A stretch of DNA of 64,000 bases, from the NCBI GenBank assembly GCA_015501585.1, contig JADNRY010000156.1:62001-126000 (forward strand). The letters are read 5' to 3'. Positions 11,798 through 23,852 of this stretch are shown in pieces. The notes below the pieces were generated by a model, which was not told the origin of the DNA, searched no databases, and worked only from the letters and a program-made list of their open reading frames with translations. Source of the stretch: Rhodocollybia butyracea (lineage: Eukaryota > Basidiomycota > Agaricomycetes > Agaricales > Omphalotaceae). How positions within the stretch are numbered: position 1 is the first letter of the stretch; every line of letters starts with the position of its first letter. A program made the position numbers and the translations under genes.

Positions 11798-12346
11798 CGC
11801 GTCACCCTGTCTTCAAATCCATCTCATTTGCCCTTCGCAGAGTCGTGTCCTCCCTTCAAAGCTGATGTGGAGTGAATTCTATGATGGTTTTCGGTGGTTG
11901 TTGTTTTGGGACCGATGAGGGATGTTGCTCCAAAGGTGTGAGGCGTTTTCAGTCCGGCCGCCCGTTTCCAAATTCCAATAAATGTGTAAGTTTCAAGTGG
12001 GAAATGTCGTCACTTCACCTGGCAACTTCACTTCTACACCACTCTATATTATTACGATTACTTGAACACAACTGTCAACAATAGAACGGTGTTTGAATCA
12101 ACCAGAGAATTAATGAGGAGGTGCGCATGCTTTCATGGAAAGACCACGAGCCAAATATCTATACTTCTGTCGTTTGAAGCTGTACAGTTCTGCACCCGAT
12201 ATGCATCGGATACTTATGCATTATGACGCGGCGCAGCCTGGTGCGCAGCTACATAGCGCTTTGAGTTTGTGCGTTTTGAGTTAGTTTGTACGAACACATG
12301 ATCTGCCGCCGTCTTAAAAACTCTACTACTAGCGGATGATCGTTGG
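11798..12346. other. Intergenic, promoter side of FAD-linked oxidase
   Basis: About 550 bp between two genes on the same strand. No coding signal or repeat seen. Confidence 0.35.
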
Positions 12347-14475
12347 ATGATGTTCTCTCGCCTCTTCTCGCTTCTTAGTTTTCTGAGTCTGTGGAGGCCC
12401 GGTGTAGGCAATCTTAACCATGGCCTTTCCGCGAACTCTTCGAACAGCTGCCGCTGTGTGCCCGGTGACAGCTGTTTCCCAACTGCGGACACCTGGGCAC
12501 AACTGAATACTAGCCTTTCGGGTCGCTTGGTCAACGTAGTGAGCTCAGCGGCATTTTGTCATGCCGTAGGATGCACCGATGCACAGTGGACTAGTTCTGT
12601 GTTTCGCGCCAATGTTCCAGGCGCGATGAACCAAGTGAACTGGGAGCAAGTAGGTATCTCAACTCAATACGAACGCGATAGTTCTCACGTACACATAGGA
12701 CTACTTTTCAGATCCGCCTTCGGTCTGTTTTCTAAACTCTTCAGACTCCAGATTGCCACAACAGTGCAACCAAGGATCGGGAGACGTACCTCTTTACGCT
12801 ATCCTTGCTGAATCTGCTGAAGACATTCAGGTGGGAACTACCTTGCACTCTGTGACTATTATATATTAACACTTTGAAGGCTGGAGTCAACTTTGCTCGA
12901 GAATATAACCTCCGACTCGCCATCAAAGCATCCGGGCACGATTATCTTGGACGTTCAACGGCGCGAGATTCTCTCCTCATCTCTACCCATAGCTTGCAAG
13001 GTATATTATTTTCAGACGACTTCGTTGTAGGAGATACGAACCACGGGTCAGCGGTGACAGTTGGGAGCGGTGTAGCATTGAATACCCTGTACGCTGCGAC
13101 GAAGGCCCAAGGCAAGATTTTTGTAGGTGGGACTGCCGCCACAGTTGTTCCTGCGGGAGGCTACGTTCAAGGCGCGGGGCATTCAGCTTTAAGTCCTGTA
13201 AGGAACGAGAGTCTATTTGCTTTCTGACAGTTATTGATACCAACTGTCTTACAGGCCTATGGACTAGCTGTAGATAATGTCCTTGGTGAGCTTTGAATTA
13301 ATCCGAAGATAGTATATAACTTCCCTGACGGGTTCCCCGATCTTAGAGTTTATCGTTGTTGTCGCGAATGGGAGCGTTTTGACAGTAAACGAGATCGAGC
13401 ATTCGGATTGTAAGCCTTCCTCCCTCCAGACCGGTTCTCAGGTTGATCCTCCATAAGTATTCTGGGCCATGCGTGGCGGTGGCGCTGGAAGCTGGGGAGT
13501 TATCGTTTCTGCCACTTTCCGCTTATACCCCACCTTCAATGCCACTGTTTGCGAATCAGTGATAATCACTACCGTTCCTGCCGCCATGGGTGCCGTCGCC
13601 GCTGTACATGCAAAGCATATCTTTGACCTTGATGCTCTCCAAGCAGGGCAGTACTTCTGGGTTGTCCCCACCGGTGTCATGGTCTCCGACGCAGAAGTGA
13701 TAGCCATGTTGGTATCAACCTATTTTCCGAACAATGCGTCTTTGGAAGATTCAGAGGCAGCTTACCAGCCGTTTATCGAGGAAGTGGGAAATGTTACGAA
13801 TGTGGGGGTGCTGAACAATACGTGTGCGGTAGCCCAGATTAATGATGCACTAAATAGCGCATCCGATGCTGTTGGGACCGACCTTGTTATGGGGTCGAGG
13901 TTATTCCCTGCGAGTGTTTATAACACGTCTGCGGATGCGATTGGTGATATGTACACCGCGCTTTTGGAAAATGGGACGCAGTAGTAAGTGCCGTTATTGA
14001 ATTTAGATCCAGAGGCTTACCTCAAACAGTATACTTGGTCACTTGGTTGCTGGGGGTCAAGTTGCGGAGAATGCTGACATAGATATGGCTCTCAATCCAG
14101 CTTGGAGGACCGCTAAAACACACGTAAGTTTCATTGTTATCTATTGTACATTTTACACTTTACTTATAGAACTTGCAGATGATCATTGTCAATAACTGGA
14201 ACGACAGCTTCAGCATACCGGAAGTAGCCGCTCAAGAACGGCTTTTCACTAGCAGTTTCCAACGAGCTGCTCTGACTGAGATCGCAGGGGAAGACAGTGG
14301 ATCCTATACTAATGAAGCAGACGGACTTGAACCTGATTTCCGTACGACATTTTACGGGCCCAATTATGAAAAGTTGGAGGCAGTCAAGTCTATATATGAC
14401 CCAGGGGATTTGTTTATTGTGGCGGCAGGTGTGGGGAGTGAGAGGTGGGACAAGGCAGGGTTCTGTAGGGTGTAA
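12347..14475 (+). CDS. Secreted FAD-linked oxidase (BBE-like, FAD_binding_4)
   Basis: A multi-exon gene. Exons 1-3 are 12347-12653, 12712-12830 and 12880-13197, followed by several shorter ones. An N-terminal signal peptide ([16 protein letters not shown]) leads into a Cys-rich start ([11 protein letters not shown]). The PCMH FAD domain shows [26 protein letters not shown] and [14 protein letters not shown], then [17 protein letters not shown]162 in SGHD is the usual 8-alpha FAD-linkage site. The Cys of the bicovalent BBE subfamily is missing from the VPAGGY segment, so FAD is probably linked once. A C-terminal berberine-bridge segment ([21 protein letters not shown]) closes the protein. It would oxidise an alcohol or sugar-like substrate with O2, giving H2O2; the substrate is unknown. 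Confidence 0.82.
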
Positions 14476-14641
14476 GGAACAAGTTTGAAAGTGAACACCG
14501 GTAGGAATACGCCGTTGGCCCATTCCCTACATGTACATTTGTTATTTGTGCAAAATTATGCTATACATACTATGAATACTACAGCATTTATTCACTTACC
14601 CCACAGAAGCTGTAGAGTAGAAGCCCGCCGATGAAAAACGT

Positions 14642-16394
14642 TCAAACGATAGTACTGAGAAATCCGCCGACAACTTCCCACCACCTCTCCGTCTCATCTA
14701 CCATGGGCAAGTGTCCAGCGCCTTCAATAACTTGCAATTGAATCTCCTCCCCGCCAGCGGGAACACGCTTTGCATTCCACGCGTCTCGAAGTTTGCTCAT
14801 TCCCATGGCGACTTTTCCCTCTCCGTCCAAACTCCCTGCTACCAGCAACACCTTGGCTTCAGTAGCCTCGAGTAGGGATCGGTTCATGCCAGTACCTGCA
14901 AGCAAATCATAGTCCTGTAAAGCGGAGGCACCGAGAGCGAATCCCAGGAACGGCGTGGATTTCACTTGAGATAGTAAGACTTCAGATCGGGGACGACGAC
15001 CCTGGATGCTCCCGGGAGGAGATAACTTCTGACCGAATTGATACATTTCGGTTGAGCATTTGCTAGGAGCAGGGAACCACCTCGGGACCGTGACATCTGC
15101 CAACTTACTCATACCAACTAAGCCACTTCCATTGGTGTTAACAAGCTCGATCCTCTCATTCCATGCTGCCTTGTTTCCTTCCGGGGTCCGTGGGCTCGTA
15201 TCACACGATATGATAGACTTCGCAAGGGTTGGGTACATAGTTGCGAACGCGAGGGCAGCCGCCCCGCCTTGGGATACACCAATGACTGCGTGAACATTAG
15301 GTGCTGCATCGGTGGTGCTTCTGACAGACGAAGATGATGGCAAGACAATTGCGGATATAAGGAAAGCAATGTCCGATGCGAGAATAGGAATCGTGCATTT
15401 GATTCCTTCTTTCGAGTCCGAGGATGGGAAAGAAGATCTTCCGTGACCCCTCTGGTCATGGATGAGGACGTTGAATGTCTTGTACTTTCCCAAAAACAGA
15501 CCATTAGGAACCACGCCTTCCTTCCCAGGTACTTCTACCTCCCCTGCTCCGTGTGGCTGAGGAGCTAGTATGTACGGTAAAGCCCACTCCCACATACCGG
15601 TGTTGGTGAGAAGGGAGTTTGCGCAAACGATCCATGGAGCGTCTGGATCAGTTACGTGGGTCTCTGCATAGAGAAAATGTCCATCCTCGAACACTCCGTT
15701 GGCCGGATCCACGGGCAAAGGCACCTTGAACGTAGACTTGGTCGCTGGCCAAGGAGGGGGGCAGTCTGACATTGCCGCAACATCAAGCGATACGAGAAAT
15801 CGAGAGACCATATTATAGGAGGCGACAACGGCAGCAGACTCGACGAGGAGATCTTGCGTTAGAGATTCCGAATCCGATTTTTCGGAAACGGAGCTGCGAA
15901 GTGCAGCCGCCAGAGCGAACGTGACATCCTCCGGGATCTTAACGCTAGATGTAGAGTGATGTGCGAAGGCCAAAGCGGCCGTTTGCAAAGGAGAAAGAAT
16001 TCCCGCAGACGGAAGAGAAGATGTATCTCGGATGACATACAGTTGCTCTGTGGTCAATCCAGCATCTCGGGCTACGTGTTCATGGTGTATCCATTCAAAT
16101 GCAGCATGATTAATAGCTGCTACGCGTAGGATCTGCATGAAATAGCTCGTGAAACTGTGAACGATAAAGCATGAAACTTCCTACCATCAACTCTCTAACA
16201 TCTGCAGCCAAATTCCCTTTGGTTCTTACAGCACCAAGAAGTGTGTTCCATCCTTCAGCAATAGGTGGAACATGCAACAAAGTCCCATCAAGTGGCGTAA
16301 GCCCTCTCGCTCCTCGACGATCTCGAATTTTGTCTGCGATAAGAGAAGTCTTCGGTTCCGGGTATTTCCCGGGAACGAGACGCGACGTTGGCAT
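14642..16394 (-). CDS. CMD-like domain fused to alpha/beta hydrolase
   Basis: Two exons (16394-16185, 16132-14642) encode 566 residues. Residues ~1-190 form an AhpD/carboxymuconolactone-decarboxylase-like helical domain; the splice junction gives DVRELM^ILRVAAINHAAFEW, then IHHEHVARDAGLT. Residues ~205-566 form an alpha/beta hydrolase with nucleophile elbow GVSQGG (S357), acid SLDGEG (D506) and base GAGHLPM (H544). The pairing recalls bacterial PcaL, where beta-ketoadipate enol-lactone hydrolase and CMD are fused, but here the order is CMD first. An enol-lactone hydrolase plus decarboxylase role is possible; the hydrolase half could equally act on another ester. No other aromatic-degradation gene lies nearby. 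Confidence 0.72.
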
Positions 16395-16801
16395 TCTGAT
16401 AACTTTACTGTGACTGAACGTATTGAATGAATTATGAGTCCTGCAAACGACGTGGAGGTGAGTACTTGACTCTTGAGAAAGGAAATTCTCAATTTTATCC
16501 CTTCGGGCCGTGCGAAGCCGCTTGTAGATTGGTTTTTCCGCTCCGCTCACATGAGCAGCGCTAATATCAGTAAGTATCATACGTTATCATACGTTTCGCA
16601 TTTCTCATATCGATCTCTAGATATCGTATGGTCTATACAGGGAAGTTGGTTAGTCTCCGACTCCGTAGTAAAGTTTCTGGCAGATTCAGTCGTACGCTTT
16701 TGTACGGACTCGTAAGAACAGCTTTGACCGATTACCAAGGCGGCCCGTGGATACCCAAAGTAGGATTTTCGTGTGCACGTCAATCTTTATTCGCAACCAG
16801 C
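16395..16801. other. Divergent intergenic region
   Basis: About 400 bp between the CMD-hydrolase gene (-) and the first EthD-like gene (+). It must hold both promoters. The last ~70 bp resembles the sequence before the second EthD-like gene (GGATACCCAAAGTA and CTTTA-TCGCAACCAGCATG), so the tandem duplication included part of the promoter. Confidence 0.5.
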
Positions 16802-17559
16802 ATGGTGCCACCGTCGGAAGCCAAAGGCCTTTCCTTCGTCCTTTTAGAACCCGGGAATCTTGTTTCAGAAGCTGAATATCATGGTGAAGTATCCTACATG
16901 ACTTGCGTTATCATTGAACTCAACTTTCACCTCAAGACTGGTACGATTCAGAGCATGCGCCGGCGAGACTTACAATACCTACCTTCTATAACGCCGCACG
17001 CTATAAAGCTGTCGATGGACAGAAACCCAGCTATCTGACACTATACGACATCTCTGAACCTAGCGTCGCAGATGGACCTGAATACCAGGCCGTCAAAGAT
17101 AAAGGATCAGAAAGAGATAAGCGTCTTCTCTCGACGGTTCAGTATCTGAACCGCAGGTCCTACTCTTCGATCTATACCTACACCCGTCCTACTGTTTCCG
17201 ACTCTGATTTTCCACCACAATATGTCTGGTCTGTGGGATTGGAGGTGAAACCTGAAGGCGAGGCCGAATTTAACAAGTGGTACGAGGAGGAGCATATACC
17301 GATGATCTCGAAGATCCCTGGTTGGACTAGAAGTAGGAGGTTTGCACTTGCTAACAATATGGTTCGAGGATCTCTAGAGCCGGATATCATGATTTGCAAG
17401 TACCTTGCTGTCCATGATTTCACCAGGGATGATTATTTGGAATCTCCAGAGGCAAAGGCTGCGATTAGTACTCCTTGGAGAGACGAGGTTGTTAAAGGAG
17501 TGGTGGGTAGAGAGATGCGGAGATTTGAACTGTTCAAAGAATACAAGCGTCCCGAGTGA
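16802..17559 (+). CDS. EthD-like dimeric alpha-beta-barrel protein, copy 1
   Basis: Two exons (16802-16883, 16937-17559) give 234 residues. There are two ferredoxin-like halves. The first has EAEYHDWYDSEHAPARL and the second FNKWYEEEHIPMISKIPGW. The WYxxEHxPxR/I pattern is the hallmark of EthD-type and related small dimeric barrels. This form, with its two halves and a conserved ..FELFKEYKRPE end, recurs in Agaricomycetes. The biochemical role is unknown. Copy 2 lies 1.1 kb downstream in the same direction, with the intron at the same place and phase. Confidence 0.72.
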
Positions 17560-17905
17560 TCTGGGATAATTTGCGTACATTAAACGAACACAGCTACACT
17601 CAAGCCAATTTTAGTCTCATTATATCCACTACTAAGCGCAAACGAAAACCCTCGTGGCGATACTAGGGATGGGTCGCCGAGTAGATATATTCGAGCCGAA
17701 GGCCTGAAGCCTGCTTTCAATCGAAAAAGCTAGTGACTGACAGGAATCCGCAAAGGCCCAATTGTTCACAGGCTTGCCCCCTCTAGGCCGACTCTATAAC
17801 TTTGTTCTCAGGCAGGCAGTGCAAAGAAATCACAGTCGTCGGCGGATCTTGGGTACCCAAAGTACTACTTTGGGTGGGTGTTACTGCTCTTTACTCGCAA
17901 CCAGC
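17560..17905. other. Spacer between tandem EthD-like genes
   Basis: Carries the 3' UTR of copy 1 and the promoter of copy 2. The part next to the second start resembles the equivalent part of copy 1. A plus-strand ORF from 17762 runs into copy 2, but its product is not related to the family. Confidence 0.4.
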
Positions 17906-18668
17906 ATGTTGCCACCATCGGAAGCCAAAGGTCTTTCCTTCGTCCTTTTGGAACCTGGAAATATTGTTTCAGAAGCTGAATATCATGGTGAGTATCTTAG
18001 ATTTGACTTGGGTTGTAATCGCCGTCTAACTTTCGCCTCAAGACTGGTACGATTCAGAGCACGCGCCAGCGAGGCTTACAATCCCTACCTTCTATAACGC
18101 CGCACGCTATAAAGCCGTCGATGGACAGAAACCCAGCTATCTGACGCTATACGACATCTCTGAACCTAGCGTCGCAGATGGACCTGAATACCAGGCCGTC
18201 AAAGATAAAGGATCAGAAAGAGATAAGCGTCTTTTATCGACGGTTCAGTATCTGAACCGCAGGTGCTACTCTTTGATCTATACCTACACCCGTCTTACTA
18301 TTTCCGACTCTGACTTTCCACCAAAGTATGTTTGGTCTGTGGGATTGGAGGTGAAACCTGAAGGCGAAGCCGAATTTAATAAGTGGTATAAGGAGGAGCA
18401 TATACCGATGATCTCGAAGATCCCTGGTTGGATCAGAAGTAGGAGGTTTGTACTTGCTAACAATGTGGCTCGAGGATCACTAGAGCCAGATGTTGTGACT
18501 TACAAGTACTTGGCCATCCATGACTTCTCGAGGGCCGATTACATGGACTCCCCAGAGGAAAACGCCTTGATGAGTACGCCTTGGACGACTAAGATGTCTG
18601 ATGAAGTAGTGGTGGGTAGAGAGATGCGGAATTTTGAACTGTTCAAGGAGTACAAGCGTCCCGAGTGA
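17906..18668 (+). CDS. EthD-like dimeric alpha-beta-barrel protein, copy 2
   Basis: Two exons (17906-17987, 18043-18668) encode 235 residues. It is nearly the same as copy 1 through the middle: the 170 bp from about 18105 differ from 17000-17170 at only a few bases. More changes lie at the C-terminus (e.g. SPEENALMSTPWTTKMSDEV against SPEAKAAISTPWRDEVVKG). Both WYxxEH motifs are kept (DWYDSEHAPAR, KWYKEEHIPM), so both copies are probably functional. The intron differs more than the exons. This is the downstream member of a recent tandem duplication. Confidence 0.72.
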
Positions 18669-19148
18669 TACTAGAATTTGTGTATGCCATGATACAGATT
18701 ACTACGGCTGAGCCGTATCCAGACCAAAGCTCGATAAAGATCCTCGAGCTCGTGAAGGTGGATAAAGATATGTTCACGCTCTAGATATTGACACAGCGTA
18801 TCACGGTTGAATATCAACTGGTAAGGAAGAGAGGGCGAACTGAGTAGCAAGTAGAGATTGTATACCAGGAAAGCTTTAGGCGCCCATCACTTGACAATAA
18901 GCGCCTGTCAACTTCTGTTTAGGACACCAATTTTCAACTCTCGCTCGTTACAAAGGTAAATTGTCCAAATCCACGCTTGAGAATCGTTCGAACGTCTTCT
19001 GTGATCTCTGTGCTTCAAAACGAGGCCCAAATCGTGGCAAATGTGGGATTCTGTGTCGGATTGAAATTGGGAGAACGGATGACGGGTGTCGAGCTATGAT
19101 TTTTGAACATCGTGCTGACTGCTTTGTGCTGTATTTTTCTTTCTATAG
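18669..19148. other. Intergenic, eL24 promoter and 5' UTR
   Basis: About 480 bp upstream of the ribosomal protein gene. A possible 5'-UTR intron runs from caaag|gtaaattg (about 18956) to ttctatag directly before the ATG. If so, the exon holding the start would be only three bases long, so it is more likely that this part is retained or transcription starts within it. Confidence 0.35.
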
Positions 19149-19771
19149 ATGGTGAGTCCTAAATGTTCTGGTATTGAATTGATACTGAATAGATTTTCAA
19201 CGAGCACAGAAGGTCGAGATCGACTCCTTCTCCGGCTTCCGTATCTACCCTTCAAAGGGCAAACTTTTCGTTCGCGGGGACAGCAAAGTGCGTGTAGAAT
19301 ATCTTTCATCGATCGGCTTTTCCCTCATTGCATATCTTCCAGGTGTTCCGTTTCGCGAGCTCAAAAAACGCATCCCTCTTCCTGCAGAGGAAGAACCCTC
19401 GTAAGATCGCTTGGACGCAGGTTTACAGGCGCATGCACAAGAAGGGAATCACTGAAGAGGTTGCTAAGAAGCGCTCTCGCCGAACCGTCAAACACCAGCG
19501 AGGCATCGTCGGCGCTGACCTTGCTACCATTGCTGCCAGACGAAACCAGACTGCTGCTGTTCGTTCTCAGGCAAGACTGGCTGCCATCTCCAAAGCTAAA
19601 ACCGAGAAGAAGGAGAAGGAAATCAAGAAGTCCAAGGTCCGTTCTCAAAATTGTCTTTTCCGGAGTTGGTTAATCATTCGTGTTTTTTTTCAGCCTGCTT
19701 CACGGCCAGCTGGATCAACCGTACCTAAGGTGTCTAAACAACAAATGAAGGGCGGAAAGGGCGGACGATAA
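19149..19771 (+). CDS. RPL24: 60S ribosomal protein eL24
   Basis: Four exons (19149-19151, 19210-19287, 19343-19636, 19694-19771) join to 150 residues. The product begins MKVEIDSFSGFRIYPSKGKLFVRGDSK, a clear eL24 start. It continues with VFRFASSKNASLFLQRKNPRKIAWTQVYRR and RRTVKHQRGIVGADLATI, then a basic tail. The intron follows the ATG directly, a common arrangement in fungal ribosomal protein genes. The protein sits at the 60S-40S interface as part of bridge eB13. Its length is close to the yeast protein (155). Confidence 0.92.
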
Positions 19772-20385
19772 ACGATGGGCTAATGTTTCGTTTCTTGTAT
19801 TCTCCGTCTATGATATGCGTTCACCGTCCACTACATGCCAGTCTCCATTTATGCATATAACTCAACTATGAATAGGATGTCTGGACTACATAAAGACGAT
19901 TTTGGTGTGAAACATTGAGCGCTCAATGTCTTCAGCTGTATTTGTTTAGTCTCAATTCTTCGTGTAGTCTCAATCGATTAGTCTGATCATCAGGATTTAG
20001 TCCATTGCTATCGTGGGCTTTTGCATAGTTAACTCGGAGCGCCTCGGTGCTGGGCGCTTGGTAAGCCGAAGACGAGAGGAACAGCGCTTCACACGGAAAA
20101 CGGAAGAAGGTGCCAAGGTTTCTTCCAGTATTCAATATTCTGCTTCTGTCAAGAGTCGCGAGCAAGACGATGTAAGAAAGCTGCCTTTTACAGTTATTGG
20201 TATAAGCATTCTATTCTAAAGGTGTTAAGATAGTTAAGGGATTCTAATGTAGATAGTGGGAAGAAGGTTGATGGAAGGAAAATACTTCAGGGAAGTTTGA
20301 TTGACGAATCGCGCGTAGTAATACAGCCATTGTTGTACACAAACTTGGTACTGTACAGTTACAGAAAAGCTCTCTAAGTGGGTAT
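19772..20385. other. Convergent 3' ends of eL24 and P450 genes
   Basis: About 610 bp between convergent genes. Short ORFs on both strands show no family signal. Nothing else seen. Confidence 0.35.
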
Positions 20386-22428
20386 TCAAGAACCGCGTCG
20401 AGTGATCACAACTTTAATCGGCGGTCGTATTGTCACGAAAAACGCTTTTAGTTGCTGGGGCCAATTCTCCCAGTCAAATCCGTCTGCAAACCGAAAGTCG
20501 AAATTGTGCAATAAGATAGACATAACCATCATTATTTCCTTCTTTGCGAGGTTCCTGCCTGCGCAATTTGCGGGACCGTAAGAGAATGGGAGAAAGGCAT
20601 TAGTGTTGTTTTTGTAAACCGTTTCGGCTTGGGGATCGCTTTTTTCATTTTTGGAGCGTAGCCATCGATCTGGGATAAATTCCTCTGGGGAGGGAGAGAA
20701 ATTTGATGGATTGAGGTGTAGGACGCGAGGTGGAAGCCATACTTGAGTGCCTTCGGGAAGGAAGCTAGAGTTGAATAATGAGCTCGATGCTATAACATTT
20801 GGTGAACAGCTAATACGTACTGTCCAGCAATCTCCACTCCGCCGCTTCCGTGGGGTACCTCTCTGGCGCCCGAAACGGGAGCAGGGGGTAAAAGACGCAA
20901 AGATTCTTGTCTAAGCAATCGAGATTTCAGTAACAATTTTTAGTCTAAGAAATGGTGCTATCACTAACATGCAAGCAGCCAGGTACGGAAGACTTGAATG
21001 TTTTGATACGTCAAGAGGATCAGAACCAGGCGGATAAACAGCGTCGAGCTCTTCCCGGACGCGTTTGTAGCACTGGGTATTGGAGCAGAGAAACCAGAAT
21101 AAGGAAGTCATTGCGCAACTAGAGGTGTCAGCCCCAGCAATAACAGTAAGAACTGCATCAGCGCCAACTTCTGCAAGGCTTGGTTTGATTTTCTCTAAAC
21201 CAGCTTCGTCCATCTACCGAGAAAAGGTTGAGGACTTAGAGACGTTTATGAAATTCTGTTCACTTACAAGATGGTACCATATGTCTTTCTTTTCAGCAGG
21301 CTGTTGTAAGCGAGCAGCAGACCATTTTCTCGCGATTGGCCAGAGAGGCATTGTGAACCAAGGCAGACGATCTCTAATATCTGGGATCCATGGTAGCTGT
21401 GATAATATGCCTACACCCCTGGAGGCAATGTTAACAAAGAGGTGCTACATGTCGTTCGGTAACCTACCTCATGTGAAGGTGCACACCAGCCCAAAGCTTA
21501 TGCACGTCACCAGCCTTCATCATATTAAATCCCGCATTGAATCTGAAAGCGGATGGTCATCATCACCTGTTGAACCAAACACAGAGATGGATGACGAACC
21601 CTAGATCGCTCATAAAGTCAAATCTGGAAGCAAACAGAAAAGATATTTAGAATCTGTCAACTTGAGAAAGCGTCCGAATGACCTGGACTCACGCGAAGAA
21701 ATTGAGCCATTGAGACATATCCACTACGCCTTTTGCGGTGGAGATTTGTGCGTCCAGTGCATCGACTAGTTCAAGTGATCGTTTCACAATCATGGATTCA
21801 TATTCTTGAAGAGCTTCAGTGCTCATAGCTCTGTTCCATAGCCGTCGACGTGCTGCATGCGCATCGCCGTTCATGGTTACTAAGTTTTCTGGTCCGCTCT
21901 TCACTTTAAACCTGATATAAGCTGTAAAGCGTGCAGTGAGCACGAAGGTTCTCGAACAACGCAGTTTCAGGCCACCAACCTGCTCCTTTAGGCAAACCAT
22001 GGCTACCCAAAACAGACTGGATAGATTCAACACTGCAGGTAGATATTTCGTTGGGTGCTATGGAAATTAAACATTCATTAATGTATGTCCTAGAATGACA
22101 CAATGAAGTGTGGCAACATACCGACTCGAACGACGGGTCCATACTGCCCATGAAGATACTCTAACAGTTTTCCCTGCTGCCCATGCCAATAAAACCATAG
22201 TGGTGCGAATTTTGAAATCTTGAACAAGATGGGGCCCGGGACTTTCGCTAGAGGATGGAAAGGCGATATACGATACAACCCGATGGACGCGATTAACACA
22301 GCGTAGCAGACGGTATAGGCACTAAGCAATAGGGATAGAGGCGGCAAGCTTAAGAAGCCGACAGTATAACTCCAGGAGACTATGCTGAGCAGGATGGGTT
22401 CCGATAACAGTAGAAGCACAGTTGGCAT
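20386..22428 (-). CDS. Cytochrome P450 monooxygenase
   Basis: A gene of about nine exons. The N-terminus has hydrophobic stretches (PPLSLLLSAYTVCYAVLIASIGLY), consistent with ER anchoring, then the proline hinge (HPLAKVPGPILFK). Further marks in order: helix C region HAARRRLWNRAMS; helix I AGADTSS with the acid-threonine pair; ExxR as NESLRLLPPAP, rebuilt across an intron at about 20870-20980; and the heme loop FSYGPANCAGRNLA (Cys ligand), at about 20580. The C-terminus ends IKVVITRRGS. An upstream in-frame ATG at 22524 would add 32 residues; I prefer 22428 (MPTVLLLLS) because it places the anchor at the start. Family within the CYP system cannot be fixed by eye. No gene cluster partner is obvious. 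Confidence 0.85.
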
Positions 22429-23852
22429 GAAATAGGCGTCTGTCGGTTCATATTTGTGAAAAAAGAGATGGTTGGCCTGAAGCGGAGAAGGGATCTCATG
22501 AATCAATAGTTGGTGATTGAGCAAACAGTCCCACTCACAAGTCCCAATAGTCCAGCTTGGAGGTAAATCATAATGGGAAAGGCCTTGAATAATGAAAGAA
22601 TGATTGGGTTCCTTCTTACTTATATATGATGGTCACCACCTTGATCCTCGGGTAAAGTTACCGAACAGGGACGAGAGTTGACAATCCTTACTCGTCGGCG
22701 CTGAAGCGCTGAGCTGGCAGCGATTACCGCTTGTAGGTAAAAATGCATACATGAGATCAATTGGTGAGATCTCGACCGTCCTTGGTTCAGCAAACCGCCG
22801 GGTCAAAAGCGCCAACATTAATATTTGAGCGCCGATGAGTATGAGACGAGCGCTCGACCACCGGCCAGTGCGGCTACAGTGAGATGTGCAGCAGACAAAG
22901 TCAAAGTCCGTATTAGAAACTAGGGCGGGAGTTAGAGGTCACTATCGGAAAGAACGCATCAGAAATTTGGATGTTTTTCTCGAATTTTACCAGTGCTCTT
23001 CCGGGATGGTCGTGTTTGTCGAAAATTCAACGCAGATGTCAGAGGGTAGTAATAAGTTTGTGCTACAGCTTGGCTACAGCCCTTCCTATGAGTTTGACCG
23101 GTAAAACTCAGTCGGTCTCCCATTTGCGACCTGAGCGCAACCAATCTGCCAATGACCTATGACTCAGATTCCGCGCAGACAATGGAGGACATGATAACTC
23201 CATGTCGCAGAAGCGGAACAAGATCAGTTGGACAAAGCACGAGACTGTTGTTTTCGAAAGAGTGACCGGTATCAGCGCTAGTTGTGGAACACAGTGAGAT
23301 TGATTCTGAGGTTCGCATTAATAGGTTCAGGTGGTCAACAGCTCAATAGAATGTTTCTACTAAACTTACAACATCAGTGGAGCAGCTAATCTGGCATGTA
23401 GTAGTGACTTACGGATCTATGAGCTTGTGAAATATATTATCAGTACCTGTAGCGGGAAACAGTGAGGACTTGCTTAATGTTACAACGATTGTGGCTGTAG
23501 TTGGTTCGTTCTGCTCCGTGTATACCGTGAATTCTCCGGTATAATTTTATTGTCCGATATACGACGTTTATTAGAGCCAGAGCTAGAGAGTCGCGTCGCG
23601 ACCAGTAAAGTGGAGCTGGAGGCTGGAACTGGAGGCTGGACACTCTTTAGCACTGCAGTCTGCGGTAGTGTGGGAAATACTGTAAAACTACGTAACCATC
23701 AATTTCGACACCTCGTCAAGACCTCATCTACAGTCCAGCCTTCTTTCCTTCGTACGTCAACTAAATCGTTTGATACGGTGAGCTCAACTTCCTTTGAACT
23801 ATGGATAGCTATAAACTGATATCTTCCAACTATAGACCGCAACGTTTCCATA
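22429..23852. other. Intergenic region between P450 and synaptobrevin
   Basis: About 1.4 kb between divergent genes. A short direct repeat (ggagctggaggctggaactggaggctgg) lies near 23610-23640. A 5'-UTR intron of the synaptobrevin gene probably runs from gtgagctc (about 23779) to caactatag (about 23835). No other coding signal. Confidence 0.4.

Noticed and set aside
12200..12534. Minus-strand ORF over the FAD-oxidase start
   Set aside because: Antisense to the signal peptide exon; no support.
19149..19673. Long ORF starting at the eL24 ATG read without splicing
   Set aside because: Unspliced frame; the spliced reading gives an exact eL24 protein.
21080..21604. Plus-strand ORF of 174 residues over the P450
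   Set aside because: Antisense to P450 helix I and neighbouring exons; no family resemblance.
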